A stretch of DNA of 64,000 nt, taken from positions 124,001 to 188,000 of the forward strand of contig SCMY01000008.1 of NCBI GenBank assembly GCA_005502805.1, written 5' to 3'. Below are positions 25,342 through 33,901 of this stretch, piece by piece. Source of the stretch: Rhizobiales bacterium 2SD (GTDB taxonomy: Bacteria; Pseudomonadota; Alphaproteobacteria; Rhizobiales; Beijerinckiaceae). Made by a program: the position numbers and the translations under genes. The notes beneath the pieces were generated by a model. That model was not told where the DNA came from. It did no database searches and saw nothing but the letters and a program-made list of their open reading frames with translations. Within the stretch, counting starts at the first letter, position 1, and each line of letters opens with the position of its first letter.

Positions 25342-26862
25342 CTAGGCCGCCGAGCGCTCTCCGGGGTGCGGCAGGGCCGGCAGCGTGTCCATCACGCGCT
25401 CGGCAGGCAACGTGATCGTCACTTCCGTGCCAGCGCGCGGGCTCGACTTGATGCGGAAGCCGCCACCATGCAGGTCGATCAGCCCCTTGACGATCGGCAG
25501 GCCGAGTCCCGAGCCTTGCTCGGCCGTCTTGATCGCCAGCGAGCCGCGCCCGAAAGTCTGCATCACCACCGGGATCTCGTCCTCGGGAATGCCAGGGCCA
25601 GTATCGGTGATCGTGACATATTGCCCACCGGTCGCCGTCCAACCGACCTTGACCGAGATATCGCCGCCTTGCGGGGTGAATTTGATCGCGTTCGCCAGGA
25701 TGTTGAGCACCGCCTGCCGGATGGCGCGCTCGTCGGCCCAGATCCGCGGCAGCTCCGGTTCCGTCGCCTGGCGGATGACCTGGCCCTTCGCCTTGGCGCG
25801 CAGATTCAGCATGTGGGCCGCATCGTCGGCTATGCCGGCGAGGCTGATCGCCTCTTCGTTGAGCTCGTATTTGCCGGCTTCGATGCGCGACAGGTCGAGG
25901 ATTTCGTTGATCAGCGTCAGCAGATGTTCGCCGGAGGAATGGATATCGCCGGAATATTCCTTGTAGGAGGCGTTGGCGTGCGGTCCGAACACCTCGTTCT
26001 TCATCACTTCGGAGAAGCCGAGGATAGCGTTGAGCGGCGTGCGCAGTTCATGGCTCATCGTCGCCAGGAAACGCGATTTGGCGAGGTTGGCCTCCTCTGC
26101 TTTGCGCCTGGCTTCGTCCGAGTTGGCTTTGGCGGTCTCGAGTTCGGCGATCAGCGCGTCCTTCTCGGCCCGGAATGCGATCGTCTCGACCGAGGTGGAA
26201 TAGAGCCGGTTGGTCAGGAAGATGAAGAAGAGCTGCGCGCAGGCCGCCATCAGCAGCATGGTGACGCTGTCGATGTCGCTGCGGCCGCTGAAAGACAGGA
26301 CGATCGCGCCGACAATTGGCACCAGGCCGGAATAGACCGCGATCGGGATGGCTGCCGCGAGCGTGACGGTGAGCGCACTGACCATCAGTAGCGCAGTCAT
26401 CAGGAAGAAGCGGGCGCCGGGAGCGTCGATGCCGATGAAGAGGCCTGCCAGCAACGCCCAGGACAGGCCGTGCAGCAATTCCGCTCCAGGCAGGAAATTG
26501 CGCCAGAAGGCGATACGTGCAGCTGCCGATGGCTCGGCCAGAAAGCGCCGGCACAGCACGGCCGTGAAGGTCGTGGTCAGCACCACCAGCGTGAGCCAGC
26601 CGGAAACCTTGTAGAACGGCACCCAGACGCAGGCCGCAGCAGCCACCAGGAAGGCGAGCAACAACGTGCCGGCCGAACCGTTCAGCCGGTATTGCGCGAA
26701 GACGCGGACCAGTTCGTAGTCGAAGGCGCGTTGCAGCCCGGTCGAGGAGGTCAGCTTCTCGCGGGCCGACCTGACCTCGCGGTTGATCAGCTTGCGGCGC
26801 GCGAGCACGGTCGGATCGGGTCCGCGACCACGCTGCACCTGTTCGGCTGTCAGTTCCGCCAT
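25342..26862 (-). CDS. Membrane histidine kinase, PleC/DivJ/PdhS-like
   Basis: 506 residues from MAELTAEQ; the 19-codon longer start lacks support. About six membrane segments (residues 60-200) are followed by the dimerisation domain with MSHELRTPLNAILGFSEVM (His is the phosphorylation site), then NEVFGPH...YSGDIHSSGEHLL and EILDLSRIEAGKYEL, the pattern of alphaproteobacterial PleC/DivJ/PdhS kinases. The N box ILANAIKFTP, G1 DTGPGIP and G2 GSGLGLPIV are intact. No response regulator lies next to it, consistent with DivK-type orphan partners. Confidence 0.88.
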   Translation of the reverse strand: MAELTAEQVQRGRGPDPTVLARRKLINREVRSAREKLTSSTGLQRAFDYELVRVFAQYRLNGSAGTLLLAFLVAAAACVWVPFYKVSGWLTLVVLTTTFTAVLCRRFLAEPSAAARIAFWRNFLPGAELLHGLSWALLAGLFIGIDAPGARFFLMTALLMVSALTVTLAAAIPIAVYSGLVPIVGAIVLSFSGRSDIDSVTMLLMAACAQLFFIFLTNRLYSTSVETIAFRAEKDALIAELETAKANSDEARRKAEEANLAKSRFLATMSHELRTPLNAILGFSEVMKNEVFGPHANASYKEYSGDIHSSGEHLLTLINEILDLSRIEAGKYELNEEAISLAGIADDAAHMLNLRAKAKGQVIRQATEPELPRIWADERAIRQAVLNILANAIKFTPQGGDISVKVGWTATGGQYVTITDTGPGIPEDEIPVVMQTFGRGSLAIKTAEQGSGLGLPIVKGLIDLHGGGFRIKSSPRAGTEVTITLPAERVMDTLPALPHPGERSAA

Positions 26863-26949
26863 GGTTCGAAGGCAAAGGCTCCCGCCCGGCGGCGCAACTG
26901 TCGCGCCCCGGCTCGCCATGATTGGCGAGAAATCGTTAAGCTTGTCCTG

Positions 26950-27501
26950 ATGGCGCGCTTCGGATTCAGGACAAGCAACTACGGACCGTTCGGCTGGCGG
27001 CGGGTCGGCCGATCCGTCGATTTCGTCGTAGCCGTTGGATTCCTTCTGCTTTTGGCCATTGCCGGGGCCGTCCTGCAGTACCGGCTCGGCGGCGGTCGCA
27101 GCCTCTCGGGAGCAGCGGAGGCAATCGACGGCGATTCGATCAGGCTTCTAGGCGAAGAGTTGCGACTGGAGGGCATCGATGCGCCGGAATACCGGCAGAC
27201 CTGTCGCGACCGGAACGGCGGCGATATCGCTTGCGGGCGGCAGGCGCGGCGCGCCCTTGCCGCCATGCTGGCTCTTGGCACTGTCAGCTGCACCGTCTCG
27301 AGGCCCGACCGCTATGGCCGCGGACTGGCGCGCTGCCGGCAGGGCGACGCCGAGATCAACGCCGCCCTGGTGCGCCAGGGTCACGCGGTTTCCTACGGCG
27401 CCTACCAGGTTGAGGAAGCCGAGGCCAAAGCGGCCGGCCGCGGTATCTGGGCGACGAGCTTCGAGCGGCCGGAGGCGTGGCGCAAGAGCCATCCGCGTTG
27501 A
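26950..27501 (+). CDS. Membrane-anchored thermonuclease-family (SNase-like) protein
   Basis: 183 residues. One N-terminal membrane segment (VDFVVAVGFLLLLAIAGAVLQY) precedes an SNase fold (about 55-170): IDGDSIRLLGEELRLEGIDAPEYRQTC, CTVSRPDRYGRGLARC and GRGIWAT. The Asp of IDGD and GIDAPE and the Arg in DRYGRGLA match the nuclease active site, although the second catalytic Arg is unclear. It is divergent from the histidine kinase. Confidence 0.8.
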   Translation: MARFGFRTSNYGPFGWRRVGRSVDFVVAVGFLLLLAIAGAVLQYRLGGGRSLSGAAEAIDGDSIRLLGEELRLEGIDAPEYRQTCRDRNGGDIACGRQARRALAAMLALGTVSCTVSRPDRYGRGLARCRQGDAEINAALVRQGHAVSYGAYQVEEAEAKAAGRGIWATSFERPEAWRKSHPR

Positions 27502-27654
27502 GCTTCCCGCCGGCCATGCGGATTTCTCAATCCCGCCGCCGGCTCAGGTATTTTCCTCTCCGGCACGGGCGACCTAAAGAAGAATGGTCTTCCGCCCGCC
27601 TCAGCGCTGGATTCGTCGCTGCATGACCTTGCTGCCTGCTTGTGAGTTCCCGGC

Positions 27655-28575
27655 ATGATCGGCGCCATCCTGCTGGCTCTGGCGCCGATCGCCCTCCTGA
27701 TCGCGCTCGGCCATGCCATGCGCCGCTTGCGCTTCCTGCCGGACTCGTTCTGGCCGCAGGCCGAGCGGCTGAGCTATTACGTGCTGCTGCCGGCTCTCTT
27801 CACGCATGCTTTGGCGATGGCCGACCTCAGGGGGCTTCCCGTCGCCGAGCTGGCGTTGACGCTGATGGCGGCGATCATCGCGGTCGCGGCGGTGCTGATC
27901 CTGGCCAAGAGCTGGCTCGGATACAGCGACGCCGCCTTCACCTCGGTCTTCCAAGGCGGTATCCGCTTCAACAACTATGTCGGCCTGAGCGCGGCCGGCA
28001 GCATGCTGGGGGCATCCGCTTTGCCGCTCGCGGCCGTAGCCAATGCGGCGATCGTCCCGACGGTCAACGTGCTTTGTGTACTGGTTTTCGCTCGGTGGGG
28101 CTCGGCCCAGCCGACACTGCGCGGCATCCTGCGGGGCCTCGCCCTCAATCCGCTGCTGATGTCCTGCGTGCTCGGCATCGCCATCCAGCTTTCCGGCCTC
28201 GGCTTGCCGCCGGGCGTGGAGGGCTGCCTCAAGGCGCTCGGCCAGGCTTCGCTCCCGATCGGCCTGCTCTGCGTCGGCGCTGCGCTCGACTGGGGCGCGC
28301 TCGGCCGCGGCCTGAAGCCGGCCCTGGTCGCCTCCTTCGCCAAGTTCGTGCTGATGCCGCTCGCGACCTACGCAGCGCTGAAGGGCTTCGGTCTCGGCGG
28401 CCAGGCGGCGACGCTCGCCATCCTGTTCCAGGCGCTGCCGACAGCCTCGTCCTCCTATGTGATGGCGCGTCAGCTCGGCGGCGATGCGCCGCTGATGGCT
28501 GGCATCTGCGCGCTGCAGACCGTGCTGGCCGCGGCCGCAGTGCCGCTTGCCCTGATCCTGCTCGCGCCGGCCTGA
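27655..28575 (+). CDS. AEC-family (auxin-efflux-carrier-like) transporter
   Basis: 306 residues and about ten membrane segments in two inverted halves. The family motif FPGGIRFNNYVGLSA-like segment appears as FQGGIRFNNYVGLSAAG (about 101-117), and ALPTASSSYVMARQLGGD near the end is typical. Members export or import carboxylates such as malate. No operon partner is visible. Confidence 0.85.
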   Translation: MIGAILLALAPIALLIALGHAMRRLRFLPDSFWPQAERLSYYVLLPALFTHALAMADLRGLPVAELALTLMAAIIAVAAVLILAKSWLGYSDAAFTSVFQGGIRFNNYVGLSAAGSMLGASALPLAAVANAAIVPTVNVLCVLVFARWGSAQPTLRGILRGLALNPLLMSCVLGIAIQLSGLGLPPGVEGCLKALGQASLPIGLLCVGAALDWGALGRGLKPALVASFAKFVLMPLATYAALKGFGLGGQAATLAILFQALPTASSSYVMARQLGGDAPLMAGICALQTVLAAAAVPLALILLAPA

Positions 28576-28591
28576 TCGCGCAGGAAAGCAG

Positions 28592-28759
28592 TCACGGCAG
28601 CTCGCGTGGATCGTCCTTGCTCGGGCCTTCGAGCCGTGCAGCGCCCGGCTGGCGTGAGCGCGACCAGAAGGTCGCGAGCATCAGCCCGACCGGAATGGCG
28701 AGGAGGACGATCCAGACGACGAAGCCCCAGTGCTGCGGGAAGCTCCAATCCTGTGGCAT
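28592..28759 (-). CDS. Small single-pass membrane protein
   Basis: 55 residues: MPQDWSFPQHW, one membrane segment (GFVVWIVLLAIPVGLMLATFW) and a basic-acidic tail. AAGGGG lies 9 bases upstream of the ATG. I recognise no family. It is on its own, convergent with the AEC gene and divergent from the GST operon. The real-gene call rests on the clean membrane segment and SD. Confidence 0.55.
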   Translation of the reverse strand: MPQDWSFPQHWGFVVWIVLLAIPVGLMLATFWSRSRQPGAARLEGPSKDDPRELP

Positions 28760-28921
28760 GATGGCTGCCCCTTTCCGGAGGACAATCGCGGCAAGCGATG
28801 CATTGTTCCTCGTCTCGCAGCGGACGCGTCGTCTTGCCGCCGTCTTTGCAGGCTGAACTCTTGACAGGGCGGCGGCGGCACCGTGAAACCGCCATGTCCG
28901 AGACGGCGAAAGGCTAGGGGC

Positions 28922-29533
28922 ATGAAGCTCTATGATGGCGGGCGGGCGCCCAATCCGCGGCGGGTCCGTATCTTCTTCGCCGAGAAGGGGATACCTCTGC
29001 CCGAGCTCATCCCGGTCGACATCGCCAAAAAAGAGCACCGGACGCCGGAGTTCACCCGGATCAACCCGTCGCAGCGCCTGCCGGTTCTGGTGCTGGAGGA
29101 CGGTACGGCGCTGGCTGAGACCATCGCGATCTGCCGCTATATCGAGAGCCTCAATCCGGTGCCGGCCCTGTTCGGCGCCGCGGCGAGAGAGGCGGCGCTG
29201 ATCGAGATGTGGAACCGTCGTATCGAGCTCGGGCTGTTCACAGCTGTCTCGGCCGTGTTCCGCCACAGCCATCCCGCAATGGCCGAGCTCGAGGACCAGG
29301 TGCCGGAATGGGCCGAGGCCAATCGCGAGCTGATTGACGATCACCTCGTATTGCTCGACCTGCAGCTCGGCGCCAATCGCTTCGTCTGCGGCGACGAGTT
29401 GACGGTGGCCGACATCACCGCCGGCATCGCGATCGACTTCATGAAGCCGTCGCGGATCCCGCTGCCGGAGGATTTCGCCAATATCCGGCGCTGGCATGGC
29501 GAGCTCTCGGCCCGGCCAAGCTGGAAGGCCTGA
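28922..29533 (+). CDS. Glutathione S-transferase family protein
   Basis: 203 residues. N-terminal thioredoxin fold MKLYDGGRAPNPRRVRIFF, cis-Pro QRLPVLVLEDG and AETIAICRYIE; helical domain with LTVADITAGIAIDF. It uses glutathione for conjugation or reduction, substrate unknown. It is the first gene of a tight plus-strand operon: the first exported paralogue starts 2 bases after its stop. Confidence 0.9.
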   Translation: MKLYDGGRAPNPRRVRIFFAEKGIPLPELIPVDIAKKEHRTPEFTRINPSQRLPVLVLEDGTALAETIAICRYIESLNPVPALFGAAAREAALIEMWNRRIELGLFTAVSAVFRHSHPAMAELEDQVPEWAEANRELIDDHLVLLDLQLGANRFVCGDELTVADITAGIAIDFMKPSRIPLPEDFANIRRWHGELSARPSWKA

Positions 29534-29535
29534 TC

Positions 29536-29997
29536 ATGCGCCTGCTGGCCGTCCTGCTCGCGCTTCTGATTCCGTTCGCCACCATGGCGGCGGAGAAGTT
29601 GACGGGCGAGCAGATCAACCGGGCCTTCACCGGCAACACGGTCAGCGGCCGCTATACTGGTGGCGGCTTCTTCACCGAGTATCACGATGCCGACGGGCGG
29701 GCGCTCGGCAACAATGGCTGGCAGGAGAACCGCGACGCCTGCTGGATCACGAAGGGCGACGCCGTCTGCTATTACTACGGCCCGCCGGAAGAGCGGACGA
29801 CGCATTGCTTCACGGTCGAGCTCACAGACCGGCTCTACATCCTGCGCAATCTCGACAATGGCCGGATCAATGCGGTGGCGACCATCGAGCTGGCCAACCC
29901 GCGCAACCACACCGACGGCGGCAAGCCCTGGTATTGCGACGGGTTGATCTCGCGTGGCCCCCAACTGCCGATGTCGCGACGGGTGGCGGCCCGATGA
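29536..29997 (+). CDS. Exported four-cysteine protein, paralogue 1 of 3
   Basis: 153 residues of unknown function. A signal peptide MRLLAVLLALLIPFATMAA is followed by KLTGEQINRAFTGNTVSGRY, EYHDADGRALG, DACWITKGDAVCYYYG, HCFTVE and PWYCDGLIS. C69, C78, C91 and C134 are conserved in all three tandem copies and could form two disulfides in the periplasm. The pattern is reminiscent of small Rhizobiales DUF-type exported proteins, but I cannot name one with confidence. The stop overlaps the next start (ATGA). Confidence 0.85.
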   Translation: MRLLAVLLALLIPFATMAAEKLTGEQINRAFTGNTVSGRYTGGGFFTEYHDADGRALGNNGWQENRDACWITKGDAVCYYYGPPEERTTHCFTVELTDRLYILRNLDNGRINAVATIELANPRNHTDGGKPWYCDGLISRGPQLPMSRRVAAR

Positions 29998-30470
29998 GGC
30001 AGTTTTGCACGGCCGCAGCGCTGCTGCTGGGGCTCTGCGCTTCGGCCGTCGATGCATTCGCGGTCGAGCGATTGACCGGCCAGCAGATCCGCAAGCTTTT
30101 CGAGGGCAATACGGTCGCCGGCCGCTACAATAACGGCCTGCCGTTCAGCGAGTATCACCATCAGGACGGGCGTGCGACCGGGCATAATCGTCACGTGCAG
30201 AACACGGATGCCTGCTGGACCACGACCGACGACGCCGTCTGCTACTATTACGGCCCGTTCGAGTCCCGGCGGACTTATTGCTTCATCGTTGAACGCAGCG
30301 GCTCGCTCTATGTGCTGAAGACCTACCGCACTGGCCGCATCAACGGCATCGCCACCATCCAGCCCGGCGATCCAGACAAGCACGCCGACAAGGCGCCGGC
30401 CTGGCATTGCGACGGATTGATCTCGCAGGCGCGACCGCCGGCGCTGCCGTCGCGGCTCGCTGCGCGATGA
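29994..30470 (+). CDS. Exported four-cysteine protein, paralogue 2 of 3
   Basis: 158 residues. Signal peptide MRQFCTAAALLLGLCASAVDAFA, then VERLTGQQIRKLFEGNTVAGRY, EYHHQDGRATGHN, DACWTTTDDAVCYYYG, YCFIVERSGSLYV and WHCDGLIS. It shares the whole domain and all four cysteines with copies 1 and 3 and is closer to copy 3. Start and stop both overlap the neighbours by ATGA, so the three copies are translated as a coupled series. Function unknown. Confidence 0.85.
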   Translation: MRQFCTAAALLLGLCASAVDAFAVERLTGQQIRKLFEGNTVAGRYNNGLPFSEYHHQDGRATGHNRHVQNTDACWTTTDDAVCYYYGPFESRRTYCFIVERSGSLYVLKTYRTGRINGIATIQPGDPDKHADKAPAWHCDGLISQARPPALPSRLAAR

Positions 30471-30934
30471 GGTTCTGGGCGCTGGTGCTGCTGTTCGGGC
30501 TCGCGGCCTCGGGGAGCAAGGCGTTCGCCGTCGAGCGGCTGACCGGCGAGCAGATGCGCCAGCTCGTCGAGGGCAATACCGCGACCGGTCGCTACAGCAG
30601 CGGCGAGACCTTCAGCGAGTACCATCACGCCGACGGGCGGGTGAGCGGCTACAATCGCGACCGCACGACGCCGAACCGCGATGCCTGCTGGACCACGACT
30701 GATGACGCGATCTGCTATTATTACGGCCCGATCGAGACGCGGCAGACCTATTGCTTCACCGTCGAACGCAGCGGCACGCTCTATGTCCCGCGCAGCGTCG
30801 CCAGCGGCGACATCATCGGCGCCTTCACTGTCCAGCCCGGCGATCCGCAGAAGCATGCCGACAGGATGCCGGCCTGGTACTGTGACGGGCTGATCTCGCA
30901 GCGCCCCGACCGGGGGCGGCTGGCCGGGCGATGA
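30467..30934 (+). CDS. Exported four-cysteine protein, paralogue 3 of 3
   Basis: 155 residues. Signal peptide MRFWALVLLFGLAASGSKAFA, then VERLTGEQMRQLVEGNTATGRY, EYHHADGRVSGYN, a small insertion RDRTTPN, DACWTTTDDAICYYYG, YCFTVERSGTLYV and WYCDGLIS. Four cysteines are conserved. The stop overlaps the ATG of the uracil-DNA-glycosylase-family gene. Function unknown; the conserved YYYG and EYH segments may form the ligand surface. Confidence 0.85.
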   Translation: MRFWALVLLFGLAASGSKAFAVERLTGEQMRQLVEGNTATGRYSSGETFSEYHHADGRVSGYNRDRTTPNRDACWTTTDDAICYYYGPIETRQTYCFTVERSGTLYVPRSVASGDIIGAFTVQPGDPQKHADRMPAWYCDGLISQRPDRGRLAGR

Positions 30935-31572
30935 GCGGGCAGGAGAGTGAGGCGCCGGAGGTGCTTGGCGACGTCCTCGCCGAATTGCGCGCCTGCCGGA
31001 TCTGCCGGGACGAACCGGTTTATCTGCCGCGCCTGCCGCATGAGCCGCGCCCGGTGATCCAGGCGCAGGCGAGCGCCCGTCTCTTGATCGCGAGCCAGGC
31101 GCCGGGCACGCGCGTTCACGCCAGCGGCAGGCCCTTCACCGACCGATCCGGCGACCGCCTGCGTGACTGGCTCGGCCTCGACCATGCGCGCTTCTACGAT
31201 GCCTCGCGTGTCGCGATCGTGCCGATGGGGCATTGCTTCCCCGGGCTCGACGCCAAGGGTGGCGACCTGCCGCCACGCCGCGAATGCGCACCGGCCTGGC
31301 GCGAACGCGTGCTCGCGGGCCTGCCGGAGATCGAGCTCGTGCTGGTGATCGGCCGCTATGCCCAAGCCTGGCATCTCGGGCCTAAGGCGGCGGCCGACCT
31401 GACGGCGACCGTTGCCGACTGGCGCAGCATCTTTGCGCAAGAACGCCGGCCGCGCGTCCTGCCCTTGCCGCACCCCTCCTGGCGCAATAATGGCTGGCTT
31501 CGGAAGAACCCCTGGTTCGAGGCCGAGCTGGTGCCGGTGCTGCGGGCGGAGGTGGCGCGGCTGGTCGGCTGA
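30931..31572 (+). CDS. Uracil-DNA-glycosylase-family protein
   Basis: 213 residues. The glycosylase motifs appear as IASQAPGTRVHASGRPFTD (about 54-72) and LPLPHPSWRNNGW near residue 175. The usual motif-1 Glu is His here, and only the N-terminal CRICRDEP pair recalls the Fe-S cysteines of family 4/5 enzymes. It may excise damaged bases or have another hydrolase role. It is the last gene of the GST/triplet operon and is coupled to copy 3. Confidence 0.8.
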   Translation: MSGQESEAPEVLGDVLAELRACRICRDEPVYLPRLPHEPRPVIQAQASARLLIASQAPGTRVHASGRPFTDRSGDRLRDWLGLDHARFYDASRVAIVPMGHCFPGLDAKGGDLPPRRECAPAWRERVLAGLPEIELVLVIGRYAQAWHLGPKAAADLTATVADWRSIFAQERRPRVLPLPHPSWRNNGWLRKNPWFEAELVPVLRAEVARLVG

Positions 31573-31583
31573 TGTGGGCTACC

Positions 31584-31629
31584 GCATCGAACCGAAAGGT
31601 GGAATCCACTTTTCTGAATAATCCGATGC
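31584..31629. repeat. REP-like intergenic palindromic element
   Basis: Outer arms GCATCG (31584-31589) and CGATGC (31624-31629) enclose an inner inverted repeat AAAGGTGGA / TCCACTTTT (31595-31613). Elements with a GTGGAATCCAC-like core are widespread in Rhizobiales intergenic DNA, so this is probably one copy of a dispersed repeat. No second copy was noticed in this window. Confidence 0.55.
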
Positions 31630-31640
31630 GATAACAATGT

Positions 31641-31686
31641 GATAGATCATCGTGACCGCGTCCGGTCGGACGCGCGATGATCTATC
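31641..31686. terminator. Long hairpin between convergent genes
   Basis: 12-bp arms GATAGATCATCG (31641-31652) and CGATGATCTATC (31675-31686) enclose a second perfect stem GCGTCC/GGACGC (31658-31663 and 31668-31673). The right arm covers the stop codon of the minus-strand gene. It could end both convergent transcripts or be part of the adjoining repeat. Confidence 0.55.
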
Positions 31687-32077
31687 GAACGCTGAGCGTG
31701 AAGGTACGGTCGTTGCGCACATCGACGCGCCCGTTGTTCACGAGGTTCGAGAGCGTCACGCTGTCAGGCCCGCGATAGCCCGGATTCGGGCGGTAGTAGA
31801 CCGCGAATGCACGGGCCATCTGCCCGAAGCAGCGCGAATTGCGGTTCCCGACCCTGGCCTCTTCCGTCCGGATGTCCAGGCGGCCATGGGCCGGCGGTTG
31901 AATGACCAGCGGCTCCTTACCTGACGACTGGCATGTCTGCGAGTTGACCGATCCCGCCCGGGCGATGCGGCGCTCGCCGCCGGCCGGGACGACGATCTCG
32001 GCCGCCTGCGCGGCACCGGCCATCGTGGCCAAGAGCGCCGCTATCGGAAGTCCAAACTGCAAAGGAATCTCCCTCAT
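31682..32077 (-). CDS. Hypothetical exported protein
   Basis: 131 residues. A signal peptide (LQFGLPIAALLATMAGAAQA) is followed by a short domain with VPAGGERRIARAG, CQSSGKEPLVIQPPAHGRLD, YYRPNPGYRGPDSVTLSN and a final FTLSVR. The two cysteines (in SQTCQSS and SRCFGQ) could pair. The strand-rich end resembles cadherin/Ig-like repeats of adhesins but is too short to assign. Function unknown; transcribed towards the uracil-DNA-glycosylase operon. Confidence 0.7.
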   Translation of the reverse strand: MREIPLQFGLPIAALLATMAGAAQAAEIVVPAGGERRIARAGSVNSQTCQSSGKEPLVIQPPAHGRLDIRTEEARVGNRNSRCFGQMARAFAVYYRPNPGYRGPDSVTLSNLVNNGRVDVRNDRTFTLSVR

Positions 32078-32099
32078 GGGTTGAGGGAGTACCCTATCG

Positions 32100-32966
32100 T
32101 CACCCCTCCAGCCGCTTCAACAGGCTCGACGTATCCCAGCGCCCGCCGCCGAGCTTCTGCACGTCGGCGTAGAACTGGTCGACCAGAGCGGTGACAGGCA
32201 GGCGGGCATGGTTGCGGCGGGCCTCATCGAGCACGATGCCGAGGTCCTTGCGCATCCAGTCGACGGCGAAGCCGAAATCGAACTTGTCGGCGTTCATCGT
32301 CTTGCCGCGGTTCTCCATCTGCCAGGAGCCGGCGGCGCCCTTCGAGATCACCTCCAGCATCGCTTCGACATCGAGGCCGGCGCGCTTGGCGAAATGGACG
32401 CCCTCGGAGAGACCCTGGACCAGGCCGGCGATGCAGATCTGGTTGACCATCTTGGTGAGCTGGCCGGAGCCGGCCGGGCCCATCAGGCGGCACATCCGGG
32501 CAAAGCTCGCGATCACCGGCTCGACCTTGGCATAGACTGCCGGATCCCCGCCGCACATCACGGTCAGCACGCCGTTCTCGGCGCCGGCCTGGCCGCCCGA
32601 GACTGGCGCGTCGATGAAGCCGAAGCCGGCCGCCGTCGCCGCGGCGTCGAGCTCGCGCGCGACATTGGCGGAGGCGGTAGTATGGTCGACGAAGACCGTG
32701 CCCTTGCCCATCGCGGCGAAGGCGCCGTTCTCGCCCGTCGTCACCGAGCGCAGGTCGTCGTCATTGCCGACGCAGCAGAACACGATCTCCTGGCCCTCGG
32801 CGGCCTGGGCCGGGGTCGGGGCATAGACGCCGCCATGCTGGGCCACCCATTTCTGCGCCTTTTCCGGCGAGCGGTTGTAGACGGTGACGTCATGGCCCTT
32901 GGCCTTGAGATGGCCGGCCATGGGATAGCCCATCACGCCGAGACCGAGAAAAGCGACTTTGGCCAT
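32100..32966 (-). CDS. 3-hydroxyisobutyrate dehydrogenase-family oxidoreductase (GarR-like)
   Basis: 288 residues. The Rossmann motif is GLGVMGYPMAGHL with YNRSPEK next, substrate loop DAPVSGGQAGAENG, and the catalytic Lys in GQLTKMVNQI. The family reduces tartronate semialdehyde or oxidises 3-hydroxyisobutyrate; GarR and MmsB cannot be separated here. It stands alone between a hypothetical gene and divergent map. Confidence 0.88.
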   Translation of the reverse strand: MAKVAFLGLGVMGYPMAGHLKAKGHDVTVYNRSPEKAQKWVAQHGGVYAPTPAQAAEGQEIVFCCVGNDDDLRSVTTGENGAFAAMGKGTVFVDHTTASANVARELDAAATAAGFGFIDAPVSGGQAGAENGVLTVMCGGDPAVYAKVEPVIASFARMCRLMGPAGSGQLTKMVNQICIAGLVQGLSEGVHFAKRAGLDVEAMLEVISKGAAGSWQMENRGKTMNADKFDFGFAVDWMRKDLGIVLDEARRNHARLPVTALVDQFYADVQKLGGGRWDTSSLLKRLEG

Positions 32967-33136
32967 GAGGTGCTCCGCTGCATCGTCCGAAAGGTCACAG
33001 CGGCTTTAGCGCGCCGGGGGAGGCGAGGGAAGCGATGCAGGCGCGATAGCAGCGATCGCGATTCTGCAAAGATCTGCATGGCCAGTCTGTCGCGCGCTGG
33101 CTTGTCGCCTTCGCCGAAATCGGTCAGGAACCCGCC

Positions 33137-33889
33137 ATGACCATCACCAATGATGAAGAACTTCAGGGGCTGCGCGAGATCGGCCGAATCGTCGCCGACA
33201 CGCTGGCGGCGATGGGGAAGGCGCTTGAGCCAGGTATGACCACGGCCGAGCTCGACGCGATCGGCCGCGCCATTCTCGAAAAACATGGGGCGCGCTCCGC
33301 GCCCGAGACGGTCTACGGCTTTCCCGGCGCCACCTGCATCAGCATCAACGAGGAGGTCGCGCACGGCATTCCCGGCGCGCGCCGGATCATGGCGGGCGAC
33401 CTCGTCAACATCGACGTCTCCGCCGAGAAGGCCGGCTATTTCTCCGATACCGGCGCGTCCTTCACCGTGCCGCCGGTCGATCGCCGCATCGAGAAGCTCT
33501 GCCGCGATGGCAAGCGCGCGCTCTGGGCCGGCCTCGGCCAGGTCGGCGCCGGCAAGCCGATCGCCGGGATTGGCGACGCCGTCGGCCGCTTCGCCCAGAA
33601 GAACGGCTACACGCTGGTGCGCAATCTCGCCAGCCACGGCATCGGCCATTCGCTGCACGAGGAGCCGAAGGAGATCGCGACCTGGCCCGAGCGCTCCGAG
33701 CGCCGCGTCATGCAGAAGGGGCTGGTCTTCACGGTCGAGCCGTTCCTGTCGCTCGGCGCCGACTGGGCCGAGCATGCCGAGGGCGACAACTGGACCCTCT
33801 ATTCCGAGCCGCGCGCGCCGACGGTCCAGTACGAGCACACCGTCGTCGCGACCGCCAATGGCCCGCTGGTCCTGACCTTGCCGGGGTGA
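33137..33889 (+). CDS. map: Type I methionine aminopeptidase
   Basis: 250 residues. All five metal ligands are visible: D in NIDVSAEKAG, D in FSDTGAS, H in HGIGHSLHEEP, E in FTVEPFLS and E in QYEHTVV. It removes the initiator Met from nascent proteins. It is about the normal length for bacterial Map and probably a second copy beside the housekeeping one, which usually sits in a ribosomal-protein context. Confidence 0.93.
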   Translation: MTITNDEELQGLREIGRIVADTLAAMGKALEPGMTTAELDAIGRAILEKHGARSAPETVYGFPGATCISINEEVAHGIPGARRIMAGDLVNIDVSAEKAGYFSDTGASFTVPPVDRRIEKLCRDGKRALWAGLGQVGAGKPIAGIGDAVGRFAQKNGYTLVRNLASHGIGHSLHEEPKEIATWPERSERRVMQKGLVFTVEPFLSLGADWAEHAEGDNWTLYSEPRAPTVQYEHTVVATANGPLVLTLPG

Positions 33890-33901
33890 GCAGTCAGGCG
33901 C

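Noticed and set aside
29496..30470. 324-codon frame joining the end of the GST and paralogue 2
   Set aside because: Its first half is out of frame with GST and paralogue 1; only the last 158 codons are real and have a proper signal peptide start.
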